In this document: piece by piece, positions 34,707 through 47,494 of the stretch
Numbering within the stretch: position 1 is the stretch's first letter
How the letters are laid out: every line of letters starts with the position of its first letter
Source: Litomosoides sigmodontis
Taxonomy: Eukaryota > Nematoda > Chromadorea > Rhabditida > Onchocercidae
Assembly (NCBI GenBank): GCA_963070105.1
Contig: OY718805.1
Span: forward strand, 8,301,001 to 8,365,000
Length of the DNA: 64,000 bases
Direction: 5' to 3'
Notes under the pieces: model-generated
The model's database searches: none
The model's input: only the letters and a program-made list of their open reading frames with translations
Told to the model about the DNA's origin: nothing
Made by a program: the position numbers and the translations under genes

Positions 34707-37670
34707 ATGGAAAAGGGAATAAATTTCGAAAATTCTACGTTCAATTGCATCAGTTTGCTTCATCCATTGATGGCACTAAGTTGTTACTTGGGCTTTGGTC
34801 GTAAACCAGGCTTCAAAGGCAATAGCGTCTACCTCACGTCTACGACTGAGGATTTTGATAATGGTGTTGCAAGAGCGGAAGAAATTAATAAGCAATTAGA
34901 TGAGGTACGCTTCCGGAATTAGACCATACTTGACCATAGTGCCTATAATCATTTTCGCGGTAACAATTAAAATTCTGCATTCAATGGAAATTAATAAGAT
35001 TTGCAAAAAATGATTGAAGTGCGCTTACCGTAGTGAAACCAACAATGAGGTGTACAAACAATAAATTTATATATTTAAAAAAAAATTTTTGTTTTTTTGC
35101 AATTTCATTTCTATCACAAACAATTTTTGTGCTTAAAATTTTAGCATTTAAAAATTTTAACACTTTGCACTTTGTGTTTTATGCTTTTGGACGTTTTTTT
35201 TTTCATTTTAAATGATATCTAATTTTTGTTCTAGCAGATGCATGGAAATTTTTACTTTGCATGCTTGAGTTACATTTTTTTACTTTTAAAAAGCTCATAA
35301 ATTATTTTAATAATTTAATATGTGTTGCGAAAAATGATCATTTTGTAGGGAACAATGGTAGGCGCAACAAACGTTGCAACTAACCCAACTACGGTTGATT
35401 CAGCAATCCGATCAATTGATCGCGCAAAAATTAACACTTCAAATTACTCAAACATATTTATTCCAACATTTCCAATAAATAGTGCCTGTGAAAATAACAG
35501 CAAATTACTCATTCAAGTAATTTGCACCATTATTTTTTTCAAGCAGTAATTTATTGCTAAATTTGTGTTCATTTTAATCAACGGTCCTAAATTTTTTTTC
35601 GCTGAATTTCATAAATTTAAAATTGCAAAAGAATGAAAAATTGAACTGTCAGAATTGGACACATGCAGCAATTATTATTTAATTGCACTTATTATTCAAT
35701 AGCTGCAGCTAAATTTTAAACGTTGCAATTTATAAACTCACCCGCTCTCAACAAATTCAGTTCAATTCTACCAAAATATCAAAAAAAATTTATGCACATT
35801 TGCATGAAAACTTTTATTCCTATAATTATTTGCCTTTCTTTTTTTTGATTAATTTACCTTCTTCTTTAGTTTTATTTGAGCTTAATTAGTGTTAATTAAT
35901 TAGTTACAGGAAAATAAAATTATAAATGATGCACCAGAAGGATATATCGCTGCATCGATTTATGCAGCTCCAGCGCTCAACAATGTATTTTTATCATCGC
36001 TTTATTGTTTCATTTTCAATTTTTTTTTTTAAATTTCGAAGAGAAACGAAGAAAAACAGATGAAGCTATTTAGTGAAAATTTTTTCAGCGAGAGATTTTT
36101 TTTAGCAATTTTTTTAAAGGAAATTACAACTGAGCAATTTTCTGTTAACTTTTCCTCCTTCTGCTCCCATCTACTTTTGTTTTTCTAAAGAGTTGCGATA
36201 TCATTGATGGTAATTTGCGAAATATCAACAAAATATTGGAAAATTTTGCTCACCAAAAACAACTACATTGTTGTTTTGAGTAATTTCAAAAATTTCAACT
36301 AAACTTTGACCTTAAATTTTTAACTGCCTGTAATTGAAATTTGAAAGAATTCAGAGCACTGAATTAGCAGTATAAGATGTAGTTATCGACTGCCCTCATT
36401 ACTACCACTGTTATCAATGTTAGTGATAATCCTACGATCTTATCACAGACGACGCTAGCAATAGCAACACCCGGACTGATAATTATTTCTAAGTGGCATT
36501 GATTATCTAAAATCGTAAATTTGATTGAAATTACATTTTTTCAAGAAATTTATTTAATTGGATGTTTTTTTTTGCAAATTTAATTTCAAACTATTTTGCT
36601 TATTCGATTCTGATTTAAGTCACACCAATTAAAGTTGATTTTTTTCACTTAATCTTTTTATCCAATTAATAGCCATTAATTAAATGGCAAAGATGGTGGC
36701 GGTAGTGATTGTGGTAGTGGTAGTGGATGAGGTGTAAATGAAACAAAAAACTAAAAAAAAACAAAAACTGCCGAACAATTAAAGCTATTGAAATAATTTA
36801 ATATGTGTAAATTTTTAGCTGGATACTTTGACGGTAGCAGCAAACGACGATTGCGCAAATGACATAATGCCATTTCAGCGAATTCAAGTATGAAATGAAA
36901 TTTACAAATAAATGCTGAATTTTTTGCTATTTCATAATTTTAATTGTTTCAGACAGAAAGTACGTACATCGGTGTGCCAAATTTGTTTAACTGTACGTAT
37001 ATGGACAGACATAAATATCAGTACACTCTTCGCCCAGCAAAAATTGAGAAATATGGTGAATTTTTTTTTTGAGGTTTTTTTTTAAAAAATTTTTTCTCAA
37101 AATTTTTTTGAAAATTTTTTTGAATCTTTTTTTTTCAGTGATTGAAAAATCAACGGCAGCAAATGATGAGCAGGAAAAAATTTTAAAAACGAAAATTCAG
37201 CAACTTTCCACTGATGACGACAACTACACGTGTGATAATATGGTGGACACGCATGCAACGGCATGTAGCTATGACATCACTACAATTGATTCAGAATATG
37301 CTTTCAATGTTAGCTAATCCTCGTTTGCTCACTTTTTCTGCTAACTTAACATCACTTGTTGCAATCGTTGGTTTTCATCGGAATTTCCCGCATTTCATGC
37401 TATTTCCGATTACAACTATGCTTCCTAATTGAGGTTGAGGAATACGGCAACGTTTCTGAGGAGCTCCTACACTCAAATGGAAGCAATAAGACGGAATCAA
37501 AAAAGAGAATTTCGGCAAATGACGAAGACTTTTCGAATTCCGGGATTTGTAAGGCCGAAACTGAAACGGACAAGAATTCTACCATTACGAGCACAATGAT
37601 TGCACCTGAAAAGCATTACATTCAATCCTATTACAACGCTAACGATTTAGGGCAATGGAACATTTATTAA
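34707..37670 (+). CDS. unrecognised protein, 7 exons
   Basis: Proposed exons: 34707-34904, 35349-35516, 35910-35984, 36819-36887, 36953-37055, 37139-37308, 37434-37670. They total 1020 nt, or 339 residues plus TAA. Donors are good (GAG|GTACGC, CAA|GTAATT, AAT|GTATTT, CAA|GTATGA), acceptors are mostly strong (TTGTAG, TTACAG, TTTTAG, TTTCAG), and phases join at all six junctions, which chance is unlikely to give. The product is rich in Asn, Thr, Ser, Asp and Glu. Residues about 12-29 form a moderately hydrophobic stretch (CISLLHPLMALSCYLGF). The acidic, polar remainder has several NxS/T sequons and Tyr-containing motifs (GYIAASIYAAP, STYIGVPN), and ends in DLGQWNIY. I recognise no domain. It could be a cytoplasmic or extracellular tail of a larger protein with missing 5' exons, or a nematode-specific protein. 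The start is uncertain; a CATCAG acceptor near 34750 could make the first ATG an artefact. The last acceptor could be 37433 or 37439. Confidence 0.6.
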
Positions 37671-38788
37671 TTAGCAGTGAAGCAAACTGTATTTCCTGCC
37701 TGCCTCTTTCCATGTTTCCTTCTCCGTAATCTGGTTTCCCGTTTCCGTTTTTCCTTCCTCTCCATCATCCCCTACTCCTCAATTGCTAGTTCGTCAATAT
37801 TTCTTGCCAGAAAAATATTTGGTCCATTCGTGCTATTGCCAGTCGTATAAATGTGTAATTAAGTGTTGCTTGATTTTGCACCACAAATTCTCTAAATTAA
37901 TAATTTCCGTTTCTAAGATGAAACGTTAGGTTGTAAAAAATTAAAATGAAATTTCAAAGTGAAGGAAAATAATCATTTAACTCTGCAAATGGTAAAAATG
38001 TTTCAAAATTTCTTTTTTAATCACAAATTTTCAAATTTAAAAATAAAGCAAAAAACTGACCGATATTTTTCTAATGCAAAATTTTAGGCCACGTATTTTT
38101 GGAATTCAGTGAATGCTATTTGCCTTAATTCTTTATCGTTTCAAAAAAGGAAATACACCTTATTTTACTAATCATTTGAATGTTTAAATTTGAGCTAATT
38201 AAGTCAGAGTAATTAATGAATTAATAATTAATATTTAGCAATATTTAGTAATGCACGCACATATTCTAAATTAAAATAAATTAAAATTACCGAAGTTACC
38301 TGTAGTAAAAATAAAGTAAAAATTCCTTTTTAAAGCAAAAAACTATAAGAAAAAAATTTTACAACAATCAATCAATCACTCATCTCTCACTCTTTCTCGT
38401 CCCGTGGGTTTACCAATTTGAACAAACTGTTATTAATTCGCATTTACTAGATTTGTTAAATTCATTAAGTTCATTGTTAAATTAGCAAAATTTCGCACCT
38501 CATAATTATTGACTGAAAGTTTTCACTAATTTCTTAACTCATAAATTATTCAAACAGTTCAAAATTAGTTCAAATTGATTATCGAACTATTGACGAAAAG
38601 AAATTTTCGAATTTTTACGAATGAAATAGAAGTGATTTCGCAGCATTAAAATTTTTCATTCTGATAATATGAAAGATACCGCTAAGGATATTTCCGGGGT
38701 AAAAGGGTAAAGGTGAGAAGGGGCCGATGGAATGAATGAGAAAAACTACGTGGAGCTGAAAATAATACAGTGAAATTTTCTCACATCA

Positions 38789-38822
<34 letters not shown>

Positions 38823-38834
38823 ATCACTCTCTCC
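38789..38834. repeat. (CT)n microsatellite
   Basis: CT dinucleotide array with CTCC and CTAT interruptions on the + strand. Confidence 0.9.
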
Positions 38835-39905
38835 TAACCAAATCGTTTCATTTTGTTGAGGTTTAGTGAAAGAGAGAAAAAAAGGCAAAACTAGTTCGTT
38901 TCAATGCCAAATAAATAAATGTCCATTTCGATCACACACATTATCTATCATTCTTGGTAGAAATTCGATATCTAATATAAAATATTAAACGAGAGAGGGA
39001 AAAAGAGGAAGAAACAGAGAGGGAGAGAGAAAGAGAGAGAATGAAGATCGATTGTTGTTAAAAATGAACAAATGATATCCATCCATCCATCCAGTTGCCC
39101 ATTTATATGAAAGATTGAAAGATTGGATTTAATTATCATCAAACTATATTCCTTTTCATCCATTTCCGCCTCACTTATATCCTAAATTCTCTTTGCGTAC
39201 TTCTTTTTTTCTCATTTAATTCATTTGTTATAGTAGTTGAAGAGAATAGAAAAAATGAGGCAAACTTTTTCATCACTCTTTTTTTCCTCTTTTAGTGACG
39301 TGAAACTTTTTGTTAAATTTATATCGTTTTTTTTGGTTTTCATTTCAAAAAATTTTGCTAATTACAAATTTCTTTTATTGGAAAATTTTTATTGCATTTT
39401 GTCATAGCATATTTATTAAGTTATATGATTTTGCCATTGATTTGAACTTGCTTGTTTTGTTGAGTGATCGTTGAACAATGATGTTGTAAAAAAAAAATGA
39501 TAATGGCATTTGCAATAGTGAAATGTTGTATTCTTTTATTTATGCAAATTAGAAATATCATAAGATATTATGGATGATCCAAAATTTTCCTAGCATATTT
39601 TTTTTATTTGAATAATATATTAGAAAAATTTTAATTTATGCTATTTAATGCTACATATTTGAGATTTGCAGCTGAAATTCAATTTGTATGTTTTTTTTAA
39701 ATTTTTTTTCAGAAATTTATGATGTTTCACAATTTTTATGAAATTTATGATTGTTGTGCTAAAAAATTATTACTACAAATTGAGCATACATGCATCTATG
39801 CATGGCTTGAATGTATGGCTTGCTAGAAGTGGTAATTTAATTTTACATTTACAATTTAATTTCAGTGATATCTTCATTCTTCCTCCTTTCGTTCTTTTCA
39901 TGCAG

Positions 39906-39959
39906 TCCGACGTCTATCATATATATTATCATATATGTACTGATCGTACACGTAACTAA
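39906..39959 (+). other. possible small terminal exon
   Basis: TTCATGCAG is followed by 17 codons (SDVYHIYYHICTDRTRN) and TAA. The segment also holds the near-palindrome CATATATATTATCATATATG. It has phase 0, which would fit several exon ends of the gene at 34707-37670. Length is too small to exclude chance. Confidence 0.15.
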
Positions 39960-40596
39960 GCTCGTAGGATAAGTTTTAGTCTATCAACAACTATTTTCAG
40001 TATATTTACACTATTTTGTTAACGGTCAACGCAATATTCTAAAATAGCATTTCTCGTTATATTTCCATTTTTTTTTTTACATTTCCAATTTAGCACAATT
40101 CGATTCGTTATGTTTTCTCTTTTAACGAAATGTTACGTTACGCGTTGGTAGAAACGAATTGAGTGTGAAGAAAAACGAAAAGTACTTTTGTGAAAAAAAA
40201 ATTAAATTAATATTTTAGCTATTTAATTTGGAAATTTTGTTCTTTTTATTTTATCTGAAAAATAGCAACCTTGAGCGAGATTTAAAAAAATAAATGCACT
40301 CACTGCAAGTTCCTTTTTTATATCTTTCCTCTACTATTATTTCCAAATTCCCTGTGTTGTAGAAAAAAAAAACACTCTATGTGAAATGAGATCATTTGAA
40401 ATTGTCAAATTTATGATTGAAACAAGCGTGATTCACATGTAATTTAGCAATATTTAAAAATAAATTCTCTCACACCTTTCCTTCAATTCTTCCGCAATAT
40501 TTGGATGATTTATTTAATTTTCCATTCTGCGAATTAGTTCTAAATGCAATTATCGGCACATTTGCGCATTTCTTCCTTGCAAACAACAAAATTCAG

Positions 40597-40658
40597 CGCC
40601 GGCCATCGATGACGATAGCAGCAATGGTGATGATGACCTTCGAGAAGGCAATATTTAA
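40597..40658 (+). other. possible terminal exon, acidic C-terminus
   Basis: AAAATTCAG is followed by sequence that, taken one base into a codon, reads PAIDDDSSNGDDDLREGNI and then TAA. The GC-richer composition (CGCCGGCC at the start) contrasts with the flanks. It needs a donor exon ending in phase 1. The exon ending at 37055 has that phase, but any other gene could supply it. Confidence 0.22.
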
Positions 40659-41890
40659 TTTCGGTTCATCCAAATGAAACGTGTACAAACAATACTGCTA
40701 TACTATTTGCTCAACAATTCTAACTTCATTTGCTTCATTCCACCCACTTCTTGCAGTCCAAATCACTTCCGAAACTTTTTTTTTTATCAATTTTACTAGT
40801 AAAATTTTAATTTGAATGTTTGCTAATATAGTGTTGTTTTAGAGAAATGCTGTTATTTGTATAACTTTATTATTCTAATAATAATTGTTAGCGGTATTTT
40901 ACAAATACCATTTTATGGCTATTTTATTGGTTCAAAAAAAACAATTATACATTTAGTAAAATATTTTTTAGCTATTATCCATTTTTGAGCGTTATCGTTT
41001 CCTTTTTTTTTTACTTTTGCAAAAGAAAAATCATCATTGCTTAGAATTGCAGGCATTTTTTTTCAATTTTTTTTCGCTCCTGAAAATGATTCATTTTTTT
41101 TTTGGTTTCATTTCAGAATTTCTATCAAAAGAATTACAACATTCTGCTTCTTTTTTTTTCATTTTCTATCCTCTTTCATTTTCCAATTCGTTTAATAGAG
41201 GCAATTTTTTTTGCTTGGAAAATCCACATATTGCTGCTGGAATTTTAGCTGTAGAAAAAAAAATTTAAGTCTTAAAAAATGTAAACTTTGTTTCTGCCCT
41301 TTTTTTCGCCTTGGCACCAGCTATTTTACAATATTGTTTTACACTTTTACAATATTAACAAATACTACGATTTTCCTACAAGCAAAATGTTGACAGTGTT
41401 GCTTCACGGCATCTTTGCAATTAGCGCACTAATTGATATTAACATAATTGCAGCAATTTTGCTATTAACGGTGAAACTTTTGAAATGGCTGAAAATACAG
41501 AAGGTATTAGCATATGTTTGACGTATACAAAAATTGCTACTTCATTCTTTCACTTTTCTCATTTATTCATTACTTACATTTTCACGTTTTTTTTCTTTTT
41601 AAAAATCTTGTAGGATTCCTTCTTCTGTCTGAAAAATAAAGTGCAAATTTAACCGTAACATGAGAATTAAATAATTATTTATTTCAAGTTTAATGAATTT
41701 TATAATATTGTGTTGTTTTTTCACGCAAATGTATGAAATTTTTGTTTTCATCTTTTTAGTACTCTTAAAAGGTCAAATGAAGGCGAAAAAAAGCATCTTT
41801 TTTCTTACTTCTATTTGACATTTCATTCAAATTCACCCGCAACATTACTTAAGAAAGATTGAATTTTTTCTGCTTCGCCTCCATCATCAC

Positions 41891-41894
<4 letters not shown>

Positions 41895-41952
<58 letters not shown>
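41895..41952. repeat. (CT)29 microsatellite
   Basis: Uninterrupted CT dinucleotide array of about 58 bases. Confidence 0.96.
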
Positions 41953-41956
<4 letters not shown>

Positions 41957-42723
41957 TACATTTAACTTTTCATTATTTCATCCGTTTTTCCTCAAATCGT
42001 TTAAGTATGGATCGACTCGACGATGGATAAATACTTCGTTGTTGTACAAACATCACCTGTTTACTTATCGTTCACTACATTTGCGCGTACCGTACATTTA
42101 ATCCACTTTGTCGGCAATTTATTTATTCTCAAATTTTAATTTTGTTAGTGTAAAATTTTGTTATCGACTAAAATTCTCTAGCTAAACACAAATTTCTTTG
42201 CAATGTACTAATATCTTAGTGAAAATAATTGATAGATTGGTATTTGATCAAATTATATTATTTCAGTAAGTGAGTAAAGTATTAAAATATTTATTTATTT
42301 AGTTCTCTTTTTTAAATAAGTATTTAAATGTTAAATTATTAATTTTTTATTGATTTTGTTTAAAACTCTTGTTTGCCTGTTTTTTTTAAATCGTAAAATA
42401 TAATCATATTGTCGCATCTTCCAAAAAAAAAAACAAAAAACACAAGGTATTAATTAATTGGTGGGAAAGCACGATTACTTTTTAGATAAATAAATAAACT
42501 TTAGGTATTTTCTTTTTGATTAGAGAATTTTGCCACTTTTCATCTCTTTTATACTGAAGTCCTAAGCTGTGTTCCGGGTGATTGCTTTCATTCCTGATTT
42601 ATTTCATAAAAAGCAAATCGAAATCGCAACCTTTTCATTCACTGTCAACCAATTAGGGTTGCAATGAATGAAATTGAAAAATGGAACTTTTCACAAAAAC
42701 TGTTTGGGTAATAAGAAAAGAGT

Positions 42724-42745
42724 GGGGGGGGGGGGGGGGGGGGGG
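42724..42745 (+). repeat. G22 homopolymer
   Basis: About 22 consecutive G on the + strand in an otherwise AT-rich region. Such a run can fold as a G-quadruplex, and its exact length is prone to sequencing error. Confidence 0.9.
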
Positions 42746-42854
42746 AAATTGCATGCAATTTGCGATAATTTATTCCTCAAATTAATTTTGTGGAAAAGCA
42801 ACATTTTCTTTTTTATTTGAATTTTTTACACTAATTTTTTTTTGCTCCATTTTT

Positions 42855-42940
42855 AACAATTCCACAAAACGAGAAATGATTTTCAACAGTTCAACAAAAT
42901 GAGAAATGATTTTCAACAGCTCAACAAAACGAGAAATGAT
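42855..42940. repeat. 30-bp minisatellite, 3 copies
   Basis: Three consecutive units (42855-42884, 42885-42914, 42915-42940) sharing the core ACAAAACGAGAAATGATTTTC with a few substitutions. The period is 30, so an open frame runs through on the - strand, but this is repeat translation rather than a protein. Confidence 0.9.
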
Positions 42941-42957
42941 AATGAATAATGAGATAA

Positions 42958-43033
42958 TGATCATCATCATCATCATCGTCATCATCACCGTCATCATCAT
43001 CATCATCTTCATCAGCAGCAGCAGCAGCAGCAG
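42958..43033. repeat. compound triplet array (ATC)n then (AGC)n
   Basis: ATC triplets with GTC, ACC and TTC variants pass into about 6 AGC/CAG units at 43013-43033. The adjoining 30-bp minisatellite makes this a small repeat cluster. Confidence 0.92.
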
Positions 43034-45092
43034 TCTGTTAGCGCTGATTAAGTCAGTGATAAGTGATAATGATAAGAACGATCGCCGTTTGTCCTCCACC
43101 CTTCTCTTGCTACTATTTTAATTGATGTTTTCACATGTGCGCCAACTCTATCGGATAATATATCATGGAAACGACAACTGATAAATGTGAAAGATAAAGA
43201 TTTTGCAAGTGGTGTGAATGCACTGAAATTATCCTTTAATGCACTTCAAACGTTTCTTGCCACTCTCTTTCTCTTTGAGAATCAACGGAGTTTGTTTGTG
43301 TTTATCCAATTAAAAGTTGTCAATTATTGATTCAATAATCGGTTAAATGAAAGGAATTGTTGCATTTTTTTTAAGCAAAATAACTTTCCCTTTTATTTTC
43401 AATTAAAACGAAATTGAAATTTAAGTTTGAAATAAGTGGGAAATGAAATATTGTACAATTTATATGATAAATGGGTATGTCATTGACAAGAGTATTGTAG
43501 TGATAAGTGTACCTAAAATAATTTTAATTTGATTTTAATTTGCTACAAATAATAATAGTGAAATAGTCTTTTGCATAGTAGAAAATACCATCTTTGATCG
43601 TAAATTTTTTTTTCAATACTTTTTCCCGTTTGTAATAGAATATTATTAAACTTGAAGATTGAAAATGAATTTGTTGTCAATTTAATTTCAAATTTTGTTG
43701 ATAGCCAGGATTTGACAGTTAAGATTCCGGAAATATGTAATATTACTTGTAAATTGTAACCTCAATAGAAGCACGCAAAATATTGAAATGAAAAAAAATT
43801 GTTGCATTAATCTTGACATTACCAACAAATTCTTACATGATGATAGTAGCATTTAAATTTTAAAATGTCTAATAAGCAATTTAATTTATTCAAATAATGA
43901 GATAAATTATTACCATTTTACGTCTTGCACTCGTGTTTTGAACTGTTTCGCAAAATATGAATTCTTCATCGTTTTTTTTTCACGCTATTTTCATCGCATA
44001 AATGAAAAATTTATTCGTACATTTATTTCATTCATTCGCAATCATTTTCAAAAAACATTCTAGCACTTTTAAATTTGTAAAATTTGCAGATTTTCCTTTT
44101 GCAACGAATAAAATGCAAAAAAAATGACTGAAATGTCGCATTTGTGAGAGGAAGAGGTACGTTTTAACTAATTTGATTTATTTATTTAAATTTATTTCAC
44201 TATAAAAAAATTTTGTAAGCAATTTCAAGCAACTTCTTTTATTGCTTCTAACATATTGCATTGGCCATTGATATTTCGTAGTTATCCATTCAATAATTTT
44301 AATGAATTGTAAAGTTTTAAATCGTTCGTTGCTTGTTTCCTCATTTCCTTTATTTCTGATAATTTTCTATACTAATGAAAATTAAAGGAATTGCTTTTTT
44401 TTTCTCATTTTACTAATTTTGCCAAAGAAGGAAAACCTCTGCACTGAATCACTAACTGTTGTTTTCCCACAATTTCTCACACAAAATATTTTATATAGGA
44501 AAAAAATTGATTTTTTAATTGTTGATTTTTGAAACAAATGCCTTTTGTAAAATGAAAATTGTTGTGAAACAAATTTTGCATTGTTCATAAATTCATTGCT
44601 AAAAGCAATTATTTCATATTGTTTGCTGCGATTTTTTTTTTGAAAGTGATGAAATTGGTTTTGAAAAAAGAAAAACATAAATGCGCATTATGAAACTTTT
44701 ATTATTCCACTTCTTTGCGTGTACTATTTTGTAATTTTAAGTATTAGTATTAATTGCATTACTTATTATTGAGTAATAATATGAACTTTTGATTATTAAA
44801 TGTTTTAAAAAAGTCATAGTTTACTGCCTGAATTGTTTGGTATTAAGTACTAAAAGTCAAAAGGAAGAAGTCTTGCATATTTTTAATTTAATGCATTTCG
44901 AGGAAAAAAAATTATATAAGCATTAAAATAGCATTAACGGAATTTAATACATGATAATTTAAATTATTATAAGCATTAAATTTAAAATTTGGCAAACCTT
45001 CGTTTTGGACAAAAAATGTTATTTTCCAATTCAACATTGCAATATGCCGAAAATTTGCGTCTGTCGAATACGCAAATGTTTGTTGAAGGAGC

Positions 45093-45171
45093 GTATACAT
45101 ACACGCACACACGCACACATATACACATGCGCACACACGTGCACGCACACGCGCGAACATACGTGCATACG
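45093..45171. repeat. imperfect (CA)n array with CG steps
   Basis: Alternating purine-pyrimidine tract of CA with ACGC, ACGT and CGCG interruptions. No coding potential, although two frames stay open through it. Confidence 0.88.
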
Positions 45172-47450
45172 GCATGATAGCATTTAATAATAACAAAATG
45201 AATAATGATAATATTTTAAATTCACTCAAACAATTTAAATTCCCTTATACCATCAATTTTGCTCATTTCCACATCTTTTCATTCATTTATTTCGCTCACA
45301 TTAATGAATGGATGGATGGATGAAGCGCATTTGCTAGATTTATCAAATTTTTCCGTAAAATCATTTAATTAATTTCTCTAAAGTTATTATAGCTGAGCTC
45401 TGTCCTCCATCCTTCTCAGTTCTTTGTAAAGCAGAAATTTCGCAGTGAACTTCCATCAAGTGTGATCGATGAAGGGGGAAACTTCGTTAACTTGTTTTCC
45501 TTGCTTAGGCTCTGTAATTTACTTAAAATTCTAACATTTACACTTTTTTCCTTTCTTTCTTTCCTTCTTTCTTTTTCGACATTCTATACCTTGTTATTTC
45601 AACAATTTTTCCTCATAAATTTCATTTTATTCATTGATATTAAACCGTTTTTTCCTGTTTAAGTAGCATTTTTAATTTCTACTATACCCGTGCATACAGT
45701 AAAATTGAGAAATAATTAATTTGGCATTTTGATGGCAAATTATCAGATGAAAATTTACAAATTAATATAGTTATTACAAATATTTGTTAGTGTAAGGGAC
45801 GGGAATGGGGTCAAAAAAAATTGTTAAAATTTTTTCTCTTGATTTTTTTTTTAAAAAATTTTTAAATCTTCAAATTAAGCAAATAATTTTTATCAGTGAC
45901 ATCTTTTTGCTTATGTGTTTGCATCCCAAAAAATTTTTTTTTGCAACGTTTGGTAGAAATTAGTTGAATGAGCAGTTTTGATGGCAACTTTTGCGTTTAC
46001 ATTTTGAAAAATAATTTTCCAACACATTTTAATGAATAGAAATCGAAGGACAAGCGGAGAATGCAATCCGAACAGAGTTACCTTTTGTTTTTCACGTTCA
46101 CTTATTAATCAAGCATTTACAATGTTCTAAAATGTTTCCTTAAACGAATGTTGCTAAAATTTTGTTAATGAACATTCTAATAAATTAGATGAAATAGTTT
46201 GGAATAAATAAGATTTGGATAATTTAAAATAATTTAGACTTTCATTTTTGAACTAGCACTGTTTGTTATTTATTTGCAACCGTAAATAAAAAAAAAAAGT
46301 TTAACAAATAATCAACTTCTTTGGTAAGCCACTTTTTTTTAGAAAGCTAAAATTATCATCATCCATATCATAATTTCTTATTAATTGCTTTGATTTTATT
46401 CTTTCTTTTTTTTTTTTAATTTCACAGTCTCTGCTAGCTAGCAGAATATCACAACGTTTTACTCGCCTAAAAAAAAGTTTTATTCAAATTTCGTTGTGAA
46501 CTATTTCACTAACTTGATAATTTGCACACATTATCATCAATGAAATGAAATATTTCATTTTGTATTTTTAATAGAATGAATTTCTGCTATCTTACAGTCT
46601 AATTTTCACACAACTTACTACTCATCCCTCTTTTGTTCTAATTTTTTGAGCGTGAAAAATAAAAACATTCGATGGGAAAATTCATTTCTTCCATTCAAAA
46701 ATTTTCTAACAACATGTTAGAATGGAAAAAGTCTCGTTCGTGTGACAAATGAATGACCAGTGGTGATTGTGTTGGCGATAACGAGTGAAACTAACATTTG
46801 TTGTGTGAATGAACGCTGCTTGATAACAGGTTTATCACAATGCCTATTAATATTTTAAGGAATTGACACTTCTTTTCACATGAAATGGATTACACACGTT
46901 TTATACGAACGTTTAATTAATCGGCACTAATCACATTCCTTTCATTAGATGATCGAATGAAGAAAATCCGAACAATGAGTGATAGCATTTAAAATTTGGC
47001 AATAATTCTTTTTGTCTGATTAAAATTTAATCTTTAGTAGCTTCCGCTATTAGTGGACATTATCGATGAAACCGATAATTAAATTACTGGCAATTCATCT
47101 AGGATAATTTTTTTTTGAAAAGTATGGAAATTACTTTTAAAAAATAAAAGTAATTTCCTCGCCGAAATATATATTACTTTTTACCATAATTTTTTTCTAC
47201 ATTTATCATGTTACAACTGCAGGAAAATCAAAATTGATTAGTTAAATTTTTCTTTTTTTTCTTTTTCCTTTTTTTTTGTACTTTCTGCTCATTTTATCAG
47301 AATTGGAATTTTTTCAAAGCAGTTTGTAAATCTGGCATTCAAGCAATTATAGTAGTAGTACTGACTGAGTGCAATGGAAATTCAATTCGTTGTCCTCCAT
47401 TTAAATTCAACAAAACAAGTTTTACAAACCACGCCAATTTAACAACTAAT

Positions 47451-47494
47451 CAATCAATCAATCACTCAATCAATCAGTCGACTAATCAATCAGT
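47451..47494. repeat. (CAAT)n tetranucleotide repeat
   Basis: CAAT/TCAA tetranucleotide units with single-base variants (CACT, CAGT). Confidence 0.8.

Noticed and set aside
41388..41500. Hydrophobic 40-codon frame (MLTVLLHGIFAISAL) ending at AAG|GTATTA
   Set aside because: A Leu/Ile-rich frame is expected by chance in this composition; no acceptor or partner exon.
45410..45500. Exon-like piece after CCTTCTCAG reading FFVKQKFRSELPSSV
   Set aside because: Acceptor is good and the start is protein-like, but no convincing donor or neighbouring exon was found.
46035..46142. Open frame after AATAG reading EIEGQAENAIRTELP
   Set aside because: The acceptor lacks a pyrimidine tract and the later part is ordinary AT-rich translation.
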